The position numbers were made by a program, and so were the translations under genes. From Talpa occidentalis (taxonomy: Eukaryota > Chordata > Mammalia > Eulipotyphla > Talpidae): DNA of 64,000 nt. The stretch's first letter is position 1. Each line of letters starts with the position of its first letter. Positions 1 to 11,561 of the stretch are shown here, in pieces. Location of the stretch: NCBI RefSeq assembly GCF_014898055.3, contig NW_023603184.1:105948615-106012614 (forward strand), read 5' to 3'. Below the pieces are notes generated by a model. It ran no database searches and was not told the DNA's origin. It saw only the letters and a list, made by a program, of their open reading frames with translations.

Positions 1-1123
1 TGGTGCAGATGGCATGGCTGGTGTGGCAGAGACTGGATAATTCTTCAAGTCAAATCCATTTCCCTTTGTTTTTGGGCACACAGAGAGTCTACCTTTCCCA
101 ACCTCCTTTTCAATCATGTATGGTCATATGATTGAATTTTGGCCAACTGTTTACACCAAAAATGCCATAAATGGCCTTATATTATGAAACTTATTATGCT
201 ATTCACCACATTAATATGAGGGGAAAACAAATGATCTTTTTTGAATGATGCCCTAGAAAAGCACATGTGATGCAATTCTATATCCATTATGTGATTTTTT
301 AAAAAAGTACTCCCCAAAATAGAAGAAAATTCCTTTATCTTAAAGGGATCTTGATAATTGACTACTGGTATTCTATTCATTTCATATGTTTTGATAGCCA
401 GGGATCATGGCAAGTCTGCCTTAAAAGTATGGCTTTAGAGTACAGCAATTCTGACCAGTGAAGTTCACTAAAGTTCAGTTCCCAAGACAGGAAAATAGTT
501 CATTCAAGTGTATAGTTCACTATTTATTCTTCTTGCCAGAATATTTGTATGTGACCAGAGAGAACCTTGAATCCTAAAGTATTCCTTGGTTTGGCTTCAG
601 ATTTGGGGAGTGAAACCATTAGGGTTCCCAAAATATCTTACTTGACTGTTAAGGAGGGTAACTTTCCTTCAGGGAGGGGTGGTTTAAGGTTTTCCCAAGG
701 CCCCACCCCCACCCCCCTACACCTCCTTTCTCTGCTAGGGATCAGAGCCTTCTCTGTAGAAAGGAACTTCTTGGGTCTGGCCAAGTCTGTGAAGAACCTC
801 TCCACCCGCGTAATCTCACTAAAGCCAATTCGTGAAATGGAATGTCTTTGGGGACTCAAGATTTACCTTCCTCAATCAACTTTTCCTTCCAGGTTAAAAA
901 AGAAATGTCCTGGTTTAAAGCCTGGAAATGAAATTATGCTTATTTTTAGACTTCCAAAAATGTTTCTGTCATCTTTGAATTGACTGGAATTCCAATTTAT
1001 TTAGGCAATGAGCATTCAAAAAGAAGCTCGTATTTGTAAAAGAGTAAGAAGAGACATTAAACTGGCTGCACTTTCAAGTACCATTGAGCAAGGCTCTTAT
1101 TCCCACTGTGCAAAGCTTTGCAC
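1..1123. other. Non-coding stretch, nothing recognised
   Basis: I see no gene, RNA or recognisable repeat here. The longest frame is 138 codons on + at 567-983. It has no family resemblance, no repeated-domain pattern and a competing frame on the other strand, so it is treated as chance. A short C-rich run lies near 700-718. Confidence 0.4.
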
Positions 1124-1137
1124 AAGAATGTGTCTGA

Positions 1138-1462
1138 GGGCCTCCCCGGTGGCGCAGCGGTTGAGCGCTGGGTTGCGAAGCTGCCCGCGGCCTCTGCGGC
1201 GCCGGTTCGATCCCCGGCTGCTCCCCGGCCACCGGAGGAGGATCCCACATGGTGCGCAGACCTCTCCTGCCACCCGCTGCTCCCCTCAGCAGTGTACTTC
1301 AGCTCTTCTGCCTGCTCTGCTCCCCGCTCTGGCTCTGGTGAATTCTCTCACCCTCCCGCGCTTCTGACTGTACCCAGTGCATGTATAAACAAAACAAACA
1401 AATATATAATAAATAAATAATAAAAAAAAATGCCTCTATTAAAAAAAAAAAAAAAAAAAAAA
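1138..1462 (+). mobile_element. tRNA-derived SINE, young GC-rich copy, full length
   Basis: This is the best-preserved SINE in the window. The tRNA-like head carries a pol III A box (TGGCGCAGCGG, 1150-1160) and a B box (GGTTCGATCCC, 1204-1214). A tRNA-unrelated body follows, then an A-rich tail containing AATAAATAAATAA-type simple repeats and a pure A run at about 1441-1464. It is flanked by a perfect 14-bp target-site duplication, AAGAATGTGTCTGA (1124-1137 and 1463-1476), the mark of L1-mediated retrotransposition. Many CpGs are intact, so it inserted recently. Open frames through the body are not genes, because the same frames recur in other copies. Confidence 0.95.
1150..1214 (+). promoter_or_regulatory. 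Internal RNA polymerase III promoter (A and B boxes) of the SINE
   Basis: The A box TGGCGCAGCGG and B box GGTTCGATCCC are 43 bp apart (1161-1203), a spacing within the range for tRNA-type promoters. Both match the usual consensus closely. The downstream part does not fold as a tRNA 3' half, so this is a SINE promoter and not a tRNA gene. Confidence 0.75.
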
Positions 1463-1476
1463 AAGAATGTGTCTGA

Positions 1477-2425
1477 TAATTAGCTGGTAGACCAGATTAC
1501 TCAGGAGTCTCTTCTGGTCTCAGAAGTAAATAGGATTTCTTTGTTGTAATTATTTATTTTCCCGAGAGGCCAGAAAGGCTGTAATCTTAACAATTTTATC
1601 TGTTTCCTCTCTCTATAATGATTTACTATGTATACCTAAGAGACTGGGAAACCTCTTTGGGTTACCCTAGTCTAGGCTTCCACAAGATATTTCTCTTTTT
1701 AAAAGACCCAGGTGTTAAGGCAAATCCCCTGTTTATAGAATGTTAAGGTTATGACAAGTCCATAAAAGCCTGGAAGTGCGGTTACTGCTGACATTGCACC
1801 CCTAACACACACCATTGTGCCTTTTATTTCTCTTTCACAATAGTGTGGAGTTAAGGAGGGAGTGTAAAACTTAACTTTGAATTTCCTGGCTTTTGTGGGT
1901 TTGTTGAGCAATCCCAATGCTATTGAATTTTTTCCCCTTGCTGGGTGGTTGTTTTTCTGGTGTGAGTTGTACATTGTATTTTTCTAACAATTACAATGCT
2001 CTGGACACGTCATCTTACTATGAATGTGAACCATAGATTGACCTTTGGTGTGATAAGTTGAAGCAAAAGAATGGGTGTAAAATGTGTAAATTCATTTGAA
2101 CTTGATAGTGATGTCCTGGGGGAGAGGTGACTACATGTATGAAGTTTATTGGGCATCTTTCTCTCTTTCTTTTTTTACCCCTTGGGTTGGGCCAGTTCAT
2201 GGAGTTGCTATTACAAATTGGTAACACCTAGACAAAAGTGAAAAGGTTCTGCCATTTTTCAGGGTCCTTCCAAACAAAACAGGCCTATGTTTATCCCTTA
2301 GAGACAGCAGGCACCCCTCTGGCTCACACCTCCCAGTGGATTTTATGAGCTGCTCATTTGTTAACAAAATTAAGAGATCTTTTTTGTGGGCCTTTTCTGT
2401 TATTCTTTCATGTATTTAAAAAATT
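1477..2425. other. Non-coding stretch, nothing recognised
   Basis: AT-rich single-copy-looking sequence. I recognise no repeat family, RNA or coding exon. Short open frames on the minus strand (for example 1699-1974) show no family resemblance. Confidence 0.35.
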
Positions 2426-2467
2426 CATATTTATTTTTCTCATCACCATATTTATTTTTCTCATCAC
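2426..2467. repeat. Perfect 21-bp tandem duplication
   Basis: The 21-bp unit at 2426-2446 is repeated exactly at 2447-2467. With two perfect copies in AT-rich DNA, it looks like a recent slippage event. Confidence 0.9.
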
Positions 2468-2469
2468 CA

Positions 2470-2860
2470 TCTTAAAGCTATACATGTTTATAGTAAATAA
2501 TATTAAATATAAATAGACAAAAAGTGGAAGGCAAAAGTATGATTTAATCAACTTCTGCTAGCAATTCAATGTATATCTTTGTAGGTATTTTTCTTCTGCC
2601 AAACTGATTTTTTTAAAAAAAAGGACTCATAGTTTGCATAGTGTTTTGTAACCCGTTTTCTTTTCAGCTACAGCCTCAGACATCTTTGCACGTTAGTGAT
2701 ATACATCTAATTTTTAATGTTCAACTATAAAAGTAATACATATCTATAGTTTAAAAAAGAAAAGATTACATGAGGTAATTTATGGTAAAAGTTTTAAACT
2801 TTAATCTTTATGTATATACATATATACTTATGTAATATATAACACATTTTAATATTCTCC
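2470..2860 (-). mobile_element. Probable old L1 3'-end relic
   Basis: The stretch around 2625-2720 resembles the 3' end of old L1 elements read on the minus strand: cold-spot AT-rich text with 'gcatagtgttttgtaac'-like phrasing followed by a pyrimidine-rich block. It is strongly diverged, with no reading frame left. Boundaries are approximate and the subfamily is not assigned. Confidence 0.3.
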
Positions 2861-2884
2861 ATTTGTGTAATATTGCTTGATCAG

Positions 2885-3015
2885 ATGAATTGTCATGTCT
2901 TTTTCTGGACTGGAAGTTCTGTGAACTATGTCAATTTATCACCATTGTCTCCCAGGCACCAGCAGAGTGGCTGCCACATAACAGGCTCTCAGCAAATGAC
3001 TGATAGATGAATAAA
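2885..3015 (+). mobile_element. L2 LINE 3'-end relic
   Basis: The order 'ctggaagttctgtgaac...tcaatttatcaccattgtct...ctgccacataacaggctctcagcaaatgactgatagatgaataa' is spread along the stretch as in the conserved L2 3' end: length statement, gap, then the 'cacatagtaggcgctcaataaat'-like terminus. Only non-coding 3' sequence remains. Confidence 0.55.
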
Positions 3016-3064
3016 CTTGGATAGTGTTTTAATATATTTTGTAGCTCTGGCAATAGAATATTGA

Positions 3065-3140
3065 GCCATTGGAAGGTACTTTGGAAGCCAAACTGCCTGA
3101 ATTTGTATCCTGGTTGAACCACTTACAGACTGTGGCATGC
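3065..3140 (+). mobile_element. MIR SINE core relic
   Basis: Contains the MIR core order: a 'ggaagccaaactgcctg' motif, then a 'tatcctggttgaaccactta' motif, then the start of the 'ctgtg' region. It directly follows the L2 relic. A second MIR-like phrase ('gtgtaaaatggggac') at about 3393-3410 may be the continuation after an intervening stretch. Confidence 0.5.
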
Positions 3141-3589
3141 TGAGGGCAGTGCAGAGAGACCTATATGCACATCTTCCCACTTCTGCATTTAGGGGACCTC
3201 GTGCTGGTAGCTTGAAATCTGCCCTGCAGAAGTATTTGCACCACAGAAATTGGCAAACACTGTATATCAGGACTTTTTCTTTCTTTTCCTCCTATTTCCT
3301 CCCTCCCTCCCCCGACCCTACGGTTTACCATCATAATACTACCAGGACAATGGGGAAGTGACATAGCCTGCTCCAGAGCCTAGCTTCCTCCTGTGTAAAA
3401 TGGGGACAATCAAAGAACAGAGGGGGCCATCCTGCTTTGCGTCCTTCACTTGGAGTTAGTGAGACCTGTGTCTTCTAGCACCTTTCTGGGCATGTGGGGT
3501 TAAATAGCTTATCTGTGTAACTCTACAAGCACTTGATCTGAACACATGGGAAAAACTCCCTAAATTCAAGCAGTTTTCACATTATGATG

Positions 3590-3690
3590 TTATAGATATA
3601 GGCGTGATTTTCAAATGCTCTCCAAAAGTTGTATACCAATTTATACTCTCACTCTCCTTACTCCTTTGCCATGAGTGAATATTACTGTTC
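3590..3690 (-). mobile_element. Old L1 ORF2 3'-region relic
   Basis: The phrase around 3612-3655 (ctctccaaaagttgtaccaatttatactctcac-like, split by changes) matches the antisense text near the end of L1 ORF2. It is heavily decayed, with no open frame. Confidence 0.4.
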
Positions 3691-4420
3691 TTTCCCTCAT
3701 GTCCATCTTCCACCATCTCTCCTACCTCCCCTGTTCCTTCTCTCTTCTTAAATCAAACTGCAAGTGCACTTTATATATTTTTCAATTAGATGTGGTATTT
3801 GACTGTTTATCCTGATGTGCTTGTGTTTATTTGCTATACTATGTTTAAGTTTATATGTTATTAAAATCATTAATGTTTTCTGGGTTTGATATCATACATA
3901 GAAAGGGACTCTAAAATTAAAACAGAATCTCAAAAATTTTCAATAATTATGGCAGAATTTTTAATGCTTGGACAGACAACTGGGTTATTTTCATATCTAT
4001 CCTTTGTCCATTTGCTTATTTTACTATTTTAATTATAAATATATAAACGTGAATAGTAACTAATTATAAATACACATATAATTATAAGTAGCTATTTTGC
4101 TCTCTTAAACAACTATGTTTCAATATTTTTATAACTGTATTTTTGCACACACCTCAATTATTCATCTAGAATAGTGCCACATTGTGATTTGGAAAGGTTA
4201 CACTATTTTTCATCCACTCTACCAGCATATGAAAATGTTACTATGTATTGAGAAAATAAGAAATGTGTGAAGCAAAATGTTCACATTGGAATTTTGGCAT
4301 GTGGCTTGTAGTATTTTTTTCTTGTAGGTAAGAAGATGTCTCAATGTCTTTCCAATTCTGATTTTGTTACATCTTCACCATATAAATTGTCTAAACACAA
4401 AGACTGAAATGCGTTGCTAA
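3691..4420. other. AT-rich non-coding stretch
   Basis: Very AT-rich sequence, with runs of ATAT/TTAA around 4015-4100. No recognisable gene, RNA or repeat family. Confidence 0.3.
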
Positions 4421-4429
4421 GCTCTTTAT

Positions 4430-5040
4430 CAGATTTGGGGAAATAATAACAACTGGAAAGGCAGTTGGAGCTGCTGCAGAATGTTCATCATGAAGTCTCA
4501 TAAAGAGACATTGCACAAATGCAAAGGGAGGCTAAGCAAATAAAGATGCAAGTTGAAGTGCCTGTGAGGGAGCACCCCCGACCCCACACTCCAGTGTGTG
4601 AATTAGAGACAATAGGAATGTGAGTCCTGAGGTTCACAGGAACATCAGTTTCCCGGATGGATTGTCCGAAGTGCAAATGCGGTCTGAAGACATCCAATCT
4701 ATTTCTGGTGCGAGCTGTCATACTGCAAATTCACCAAAGGGTGTAGGAATGATTTCACACAACAGTTCACTGGGTGATTTACGTGGGTGCAGGCAGCAGG
4801 ATCACATGATACTGGTGAACCAATCAACAACAGACCTGCTTTGCCACTGACAATCAAGCGACACTGAGAGATGTCAGCAACCAATATGACTGAGAACTGG
4901 GAAGGCATAATAACATTTACATTGATGTTTTCAGCCGCAATTGCTACCCGCTTTTTCTCTGCTATTGCAAAGATGCAATATGTTGTTTGTACAATAAATT
5001 CCTCAGCCTTCATTCTTTAAGGCTTTCTAACCCAAATTTG
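4430..5040 (+). other. Unclassified block, possibly an old LTR or other retroelement
   Basis: This block is less AT-rich than both flanks. It ends with an AATAAA hexamer at 4993-4998 followed by T-rich sequence, an arrangement seen at LTR and retroelement 3' ends. I could not match the text to a family, and no long terminal or target-site repeats are visible. The minus-strand frame 4699-5013 (104 codons) has no family resemblance. It may equally be single-copy sequence. Confidence 0.2.
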
Positions 5041-6340
5041 ATAATTTCACAGCAGTGTTGTGGCTTACTATGACTCTAAAATGGAATCAGTGTCTGTCTT
5101 ACATCTGTGCTATTTTCAGGGATCATTGTTTCTATGTTGTGACTATCAGTCCCATTTAATCAAAAGGTGAAATTCAAGAAAAGGCAAGTTTAAAATATCC
5201 TGAATGTTAAGCAATATTCTGCATGCACTAGACAATGATGAATATTTCAAGACACATCTAGTGGCCAATCCTTGTCACTTTCAGATGAAAGGTTCAGCAG
5301 TTACACACACCCGAAGTCTTATACCAGACCAGAAAAAGATAATTTGGTAAGACTGAATTCTATTCTTTAGACATACACTACCAAGTTATTCAGAGAGAAA
5401 GAGAAAATAGGGTTTAAATAAAAATAATAGGAGTTACATTTTATTTATATTTAAGACATATAAAGAAGCAACTCTTTCCTAGAACTCAGTATATTTTTAA
5501 GATAAAGCTGATAGTGACAAACATCATAAACAAAAAAAGGACAATTGTGGAATTTTGAAGGCTGACTGGCCAAGAAGTTAATAAAGACAACTAACTCTCC
5601 CTGGTGTGCATTGAGGATGAGCATGCTCAAATTCCTCTCCAAGGAGGGATAAAATTGCATTTCTTTGTCCCTATTTGGACATCAGTCTGGGAAACACTAT
5701 GTGACATAACAGAAATGCCATTAAAGTCTAAATTGGGTCATCCTACTTTAATTTTGGCTGGGTGACAACTGTCTTTCTATCCTAGGAGGAACACTTTTCT
5801 GCTCCTGTATCTTCATCTGTAAAAGAGGTTTCAAATTCTGAGAAGAACATTTCAGGAATCTCTCCCTGACATGCGTAGGTAAGATGGTCTTCTCTTTCAA
5901 GCTGGGAGAAATTGAGAGAGTGGGTTGCCTCTGGAACAGAAGAGACTGGGCTCTTTCTACTGCAGAGAGGGAATAAAGAGAGTGCTGGTATGCAAGGACC
6001 TCCAGCTGTGCAAAGGGTGTGTACTATGCCACCTTCCCAGCAGGTAAGAGAAGGCTCAACCTTGTCAGAAAGTAATTAGACTGCAGGTGGTGTGAGGGGG
6101 ACTGTCTGTGACAATCATCTCCATAGCTCCAAAGTCTCACACCGTGCCTGGCAGGCAGTGGTCTTCAGACCACTGATGAGCATAAATGAGTGAACTGGAA
6201 GCCTCTGGGTCCCTTCTTTTTGCATTCTAAGAAACATTCACATGTATTCCTAACTTTGTATTGGTAGTTTTATTTTCTTTTTCATAAGAGGGTCTCCCAA
6301 CTCCTCTAAATAATCAAGGTCCCACAAAACTGTATCTGTC
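5041..6340. other. Non-coding stretch, nothing firm
   Basis: No coding exon, RNA or clear repeat. A weak MIR/L2-like phrase ('gtgcctggcaggcagtgg') sits at about 6143-6160. Confidence 0.3.
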
Positions 6341-6384
6341 TCCTTTAGGTATGCAATAAATATTTGCTGACATAATGAGTATTA

Positions 6385-6466
6385 AAAAGAAAGAATAAAG
6401 GCAGAAAGAAACAAAGAAAGACAAGAGAGGGAGGAAAGAAACAAAGGAAGGGAAGGAAAGAAGAAA
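6385..6466. repeat. Purine-rich GAAA/GGAA low-complexity tract
   Basis: About 80 bp almost purely A and G on the + strand, built from GAAA, GGAA and AAAG units. Shadow frames on the opposite strand are Phe/Leu/Ser-rich and not coding. Confidence 0.85.
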
Positions 6467-6699
6467 TATTAAACCTAGTGACAACTGAGAGAATCAAGCT
6501 CAACCTTGAGGAGACAGAGGCAGTTATTGCTGTTCCTAAAGAAAGATATTGCTTCCCCTCTAGCCCTACCCACCCCACCCCTTGGTTAGTTTATCCAGTT
6601 AAACCCTTCCCATCCACCCCGGGTTAGTTTAGTTAAGCCTCTCTTCTGGGGGGTATGCTAAGTGAAGGCAGCGAGGGCTGGGGCACCCAGGGAGGTAGG

Positions 6700-6910
6700 T
6701 AGGGGAGGTGCTTAGTGCTGGGTACAGGGCTAGGTGCTCACATACCTTTTCTCATTTATTTGCTTTCCTATTTCATAGATGAACAATCAGAAGTTCAGAT
6801 AAGTGGAATAACTTTCCTTATAGTCATACAACTGTTAGCCCTTAAAGTTGGCATTTGAACCTTGTTCCGTTGAGTTCAAAATCTTATCTATGTTCTCTGC
6901 TACATCATGG
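6700..6910 (-). mobile_element. MIR SINE relic
   Basis: Read on the minus strand, the MIR core order appears: the 'aggtgctcacatacctttt' end, then 'tttcatagatgaacaatcagaagttcagat', then 'catttgaacc'. This mirrors the conserved MIR order. Diverged and non-coding. Confidence 0.55.
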
Positions 6911-7599
6911 TATTCTACTGTGAGAAAACAGAGGACCCCTTGGTGGGTTGTTAAACTGTAAATAAAAAAAATAAGAAGAGTATAGTTAGAAACTAAGGTC
7001 AACTAATAAATTAGTGGACCTTGACAGCTATTTGTTATCTAATTGCTTATAACCTGTGGCATCTTTTATTCTGCTGCTTATCAGAACACAACCTTACAAT
7101 TCAGCACTGACTGGGAAGAATCTGTACTTTTGAGCCACAGGAACTTTAAGGAACTGAACTTAAAGGAGTGATTTGAACAGAGACTGTAGATGGTTCAACC
7201 ACAAATCTGAGGAAATCTATAATCAGAGGATCTTTAAAGATTCTTAGATTGAAGTGATAAAAAATAATTTTTCTGTGGAACTTTGATTTCTTTGTAGTTC
7301 AGCAGAGCTCACAGTTCTTCATTCCTAGTTGTAGGAAACCCTCAAAGAAGTCAGTTGCGGGACACTGTGGTGTGTATGGCTGTGCGGGGCACTGTGATTG
7401 GGTGCATTCAGAAAAAGTGCTGTAAATGGCTGCCCTTGAGAGCTGGGAGGGATTTGGGCAGTGCAGACACAGAACCAGAACTGTAGGAGAGTTCCTGGGA
7501 TGAGAGAGGTGAAATGAGGAACGATATAATGCATGGCTAATTTTGTGGATTTCCTGAACTTTTTTCATTTTTTTGCTATTTAGAATGTAGTTTTATGTG

Positions 7600-7745
7600 G
7601 CTCTTCACCACGACCTTAGAAGCAGGCAGGGAAGGTCTCATTAGTGTACCCATATATAAATGAGGAAGGAACCCTGAACCTAGTGAGCTCTGGGCCTGGG
7701 AGTCAAGCTAAATCCTTTTGATCCCTGTCCAGTGTTCTTACCAGA
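7600..7745 (-). mobile_element. MIR-like relic
   Basis: The order 'ataaatgaggaagga', 'gagctctgggcctgggagtcaa' and 'ccagtgttctta' fits an antisense MIR with the central part decayed. Moderate support only. Confidence 0.35.
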
Positions 7746-7965
7746 TGATAATTCAGGGTTGCATTTTACTCGGCAGCATCTACATGAGCCAATACTTTTT
7801 AAACTAAGTAGAGAGTTTCCTGTTCACTGATTTGGCCTCTAATACACTCTTTTGGCTCATTGTTAAATAGTGTGAGAATAGAAGTCTGTGACTTTGCAAT
7901 TGGGCTAGAGATATGTTTGGACACATGCTAGGAGTTGACCAGTACTGTGTTAATAAAATGGCTCT

Positions 7966-8003
7966 GGGGACAGGGGTGACGGGTGTGAGAGGGGTGGGTG
8001 GGG
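7966..8003 (+). other. G-quadruplex-type tract
   Basis: Six G runs of 3-4 bases (7966-7969, 7973-7976, 7981-7983, 7991-7994, 7996-7998, 8000-8003) are separated by loops of 1-7 bases, fitting the G3+N1-7 rule. The surroundings are AT-rich, so the tract stands out. Confidence 0.7.
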
Positions 8004-8119
8004 AGCCTGCTTTGGAATATTTGCTGATTTCCGTAATGTAAATACTCTCACTGTAGCGAATTTTAAGATGCCTACAAGTTTAAGGTCTAATTCAGGGAAT
8101 TCTTGAATATTTAACAAGG

Positions 8120-8137
8120 CCATGGCCATGGCCATGT
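8120..8137. repeat. GGCCAT hexanucleotide repeat
   Basis: Three units of a GGCCAT/CCATGG-type repeat give overlapping NcoI-like palindromes. Very short. Confidence 0.7.
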
Positions 8138-8139
8138 TA

Positions 8140-9360
8140 ATCAATAAGAAATTAGTCCTCTACTGACAGCTGTCTTGTTAGTCTTTTCCACTCTTATTTT
8201 TAGTGCTAGGAAGCATCTTAAGAGAAAATTTTGGATCCACCTTGAAAATCTTGAGTCTGGTGCTGTGGTTCTGCCTTTCTCTTTTCTTCATGTGTGCCTG
8301 TCCATTAGAATACAAATTCATATTCTGTATCTCATTGATTTTTTAAAAGTGGTTTGACTTTATCTGTCTGACATACACAAGATGACTACATTATTAATAA
8401 TTACCTCTCCTTTTTAATTCTTAAAGAACAGTGTACTCCTGGTGGATCTATACATCAGACTTTCAGGGCCGATAAGAAAGACATGCTTTCATTTAAATAT
8501 TCTTCTTTTCCTTAGACTCTGCAATGATTCTATAAGGAACCATCCATTTGAAACCTCTGCCTTTGCTGAATTTTATATTGCTCCATGCTCATGAACATCC
8601 GCTCTGGATTTCTCATGTTTGGGTATTTCTTGCCTTAAGCGACACTGCTCTATTGTGATGAAATCAAGAGATCTGCTTTATTCGCATGACTCTGAAGTGC
8701 TAGGTATCCATTCAGCTTTATTTCTTGCTGGTGGATGAGGCTCTCATTGGATACTAATGAGAATTACAAATATGGGTAAAGGAGAAACAGTGCCTTTGGA
8801 GTTGAGGGGCTGGTTATTTAAAGATGTATTGCCATGGCACTTAAGGAAAATGATTTATCTGTTTTGTTTTGTCCTCCTATAAATCAAGAATACAGCACAG
8901 CGTTAAACATTCCTCAATATTTATGCTAATATAAATTTGGGTTTACATACTTGACACTAATTCAGGAGGAGCAGGTATTAGAATAATGGCTACTTGTGAC
9001 ACACCACCGGGCTGCTGAGTGGCTTTAACTCTTTCCTGGGTGGGGGTGTCCTGGAGTAGGGTACATGGGCAAGTGTTCTCTATCAGGAGCAGTTCCTCTG
9101 GTGGGTACATTCCGACCACATTCTTGACCTTTTGTTTAGTATAGTTTGGGGCCATTGTATTTATAAATTTCTTACTAATGAATCACTGGAACAGAGTGAA
9201 AGTCAGAGAGTGAGCTCTATGGGAAATCAGAACACAGGATGTTTGACTATACCCACAAATCTTGAAAGCATCCATGATCCTGGGAGTAAACAGTAAAATA
9301 CAGACTTTGCAAAGGAAATATTTTGTTTGCTATACTGTTTCTTTTCTGCCATCTGGTTGG
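8140..9360. other. Non-coding stretch, nothing recognised
   Basis: AT-rich single-copy-looking DNA. No repeat, RNA gene or exon recognised. Confidence 0.3.
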
Positions 9361-9379
9361 CATTACCTAAGTGTGACCC

Positions 9380-9520
9380 TTTCAAAATCCTCTACCTCTT
9401 TGTGCTTTAGTTTCCTCATAAGCAAAATCGGGATAAAGGAACTCTCCTCTTCAGATTGCTATGAGAGGGAGACAGATGCCGCACAGAGTGCCTGGTGTGC
9501 GTGTGCTACGAGGGCTGGAT
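9380..9520 (+). mobile_element. MIR SINE relic
   Basis: Has the MIR 3' core in order: 'ctctttgtgctttagtttcctcataagcaaaatcgggataa' (split by substitutions), 'ttgctatgagaggg', then 'gcacagagtgcctgg'. The open frames that cross it are MIR-derived and not genes. Confidence 0.6.
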
Positions 9521-9529
9521 GTGTGTTCT

Positions 9530-10640
9530 GCAGTCACAACCGGAGTGCTGATTCTATGTCCCCACTCTCAATCCTGTTGGAGTATTTGTGAAGATCCAGT
9601 GGACTCTACCAATCACAGGAAATTTTTTGAGATGTTTCTTGAGGGTTCTTCCCAACAGTCCACAGTAGAAGCTCAGAGACTTGCCAGCATGAGTGTCCTC
9701 TATGCTTTATGAATCTGGTCAAAATACTGTCTGGTTGACCTCTGGGGTGGCATCTTGCAGCTCTACTTTCCATATTTCTCAGTGTCTGAGTGCACTTTTG
9801 ATGTCACCTATCTGCACCCATCCCAGCACACACACCTTTAATTTAGTCATGGGTTTGCTTTGGAAGATAAAATTGATAGCGACTGACCACCATAAACATC
9901 TCCTGTGAAAATTTGGGACTGTTTTGATTACTTTCAATGCAAAGTACAATGAGAATCCAAGGCCTTATTATTATTCTTGCTAACCAGGAGACATGCCAGG
10001 TTTAAAGTCAGATTTGTTTCTGTGTTAATAACACATTTGTATTACCCTTCCTCACAGTCCCCATCTCCACTCCTGCTATCTTCAATGTGAGTTTGCACTT
10101 GTCAAAATGAATAATATGCAGCATCAATTCAAACTCCACTTTTCCAGTGTGTTCAGCCATAATAGTTTCACTTTGCTGTGATTCTGTTGATTGCTATTAA
10201 ATCCTGGATTGTTTTAAATTCTGTGAGATAGTCCTCAAAGTCTCACTTATAAATTGTGTGCATTTATTAGAATCTTGTGTAGAACAAAGAGTATTCAAGC
10301 CCCTGGAAAAGACTGCCTTATGCTTCTGCACTCTAGGTAGGAGAGCTTATGGAAACATGTTATCTTTTGAGAAAAAATTAATTGTTCTAGAAGGTTCTAA
10401 AAGTAAATATAATTAATGTTTGTTGGGAGGTACTTTTTGCTTTTATCCTTTTATTTTTATTCAGTGGATGAAAAAAAATCCAAGCCCAATACACTTCAGT
10501 GAATAGATGGATTGTGGCCAAAATTCACAATAAATTTCTTTATGTCCATCTGTGCAATAATGATGTAATTGAAATACTCGTTGACATTACTGTGAGTGTT
10601 TTGCTTTGGTGAATTGTATCTGAGTTTCAAAAGCCAACTT
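9530..10640. other. Non-coding stretch, nothing recognised
   Basis: No exon, RNA gene or repeat recognised. The longest frames here are about 70 codons. Confidence 0.3.
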
Positions 10641-11106
10641 CCAGGTTTTGCTTCAACAGCACATATACCAAAGCCATCCTCCAGCTTCTTTTTTTAATAT
10701 ACTACCGTTGAGATAACATCGGTTTATAACATTACATAAGTTTTATATTTATGTTCACCATTATAATTTGACATCTGTATACACCATGTCATGGTCACCA
10801 TAAAAAGTCTAGTACCATCCATACTATTGACCATATAAATGACACCTTTACCCATTTCACTCACCAACAACCTCCATCGCCTCTGATAACCACCAGTCAG
10901 TTCTCATAATCTAAAGAGTTTGTTTTTATTTTATTTTGATCGTTCATTTGTTCTTTTTTTTTTTTTTTTTTTTACATTTCATGTATGAGTAAAATCTGTT
11001 ACTTGCCTTTCTCTATCTGACTTATTTCACTAAGTATAATATCTTCAAGGTCCATTCATGTTGTTATAAGTGACAATATTTTATCTTCTTAAAAAATAAC
11101 TGAGCA

Positions 11107-11380
11107 GGGCCTCCCCAGTGGCGCAGCAGTTGAGCTCTGGGTTGCAAGGCTCCCGCAGCCTCTGCAATGCTGGTTTGATCCCCGGATGCTCCCCGGCCAC
11201 TGGAGGAGGGTCCGCATGGCGCGCAGACCTCTCCTGCTGCCCGCTGCTCCCCTCAGCAGTGTACCTTGGTCCTTCTGCCTGCTCTGCTCCCTGCTCTGGC
11301 TCTGGTGAATTCTCTCACCCTCCCGCGCTTCTGACTGTACCCAGTGCGTGTATAAATAAATAAATAAATCTTTAAAAAAA
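11107..11380 (+). mobile_element. tRNA-derived SINE nested in L1
   Basis: Same head, body and tail as the 1138 copy, with more CpG decay (B box read as GGTTTGATCCC). The flanks show an imperfect duplication ending in CTGAGCA (11100-11106) and CTGAGTA (11387-11393). The insertion site is inside an older L1, so the SINE is the younger element. Confidence 0.9.
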
Positions 11381-11517
11381 AAAACCCTGAGTAATATTCC
11401 ATCGTGTATATTTTACATCGTTTTCCTCCTTTCATCATCACAGGGTCTTTAGGTTGTTGCTGTATCTGACTATTGTAAATAATTCTGCAATGAACCTGGG
11501 GTACAGAGGTATCTTTT

Positions 11518-11561
11518 CAAATTAGTGTTTCAAATTAGTGTTTCTTTTCAAATTAGTGTTT
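11518..11561. repeat. 13-bp motif in three copies inside L1
   Basis: CAAATTAGTGTTT is found at 11518-11530, 11531-11543 and 11549-11561. An L1 end normally has it once, so local slippage after insertion is the likely cause. Confidence 0.85.

Noticed and set aside
567..983. 138-codon open frame on +
   Set aside because: No recognisable domain, a competing minus-strand frame, no splice-site or CpG context, and a length expected by chance in 64 kb.
1138..1220. tRNA gene in the SINE head
   Set aside because: A and B boxes are present, but the 3' half does not continue as a tRNA and the same unit recurs with TSDs and A tails, so it is a SINE.
10646..10669. U6 snRNA-like match (GCTTCAACAGCACATATAC)
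   Set aside because: Only about 19 bases resemble the U6 5' region, with two changes and no continuation, no A tail and no TSD. Could be a tiny U6 relic or chance.
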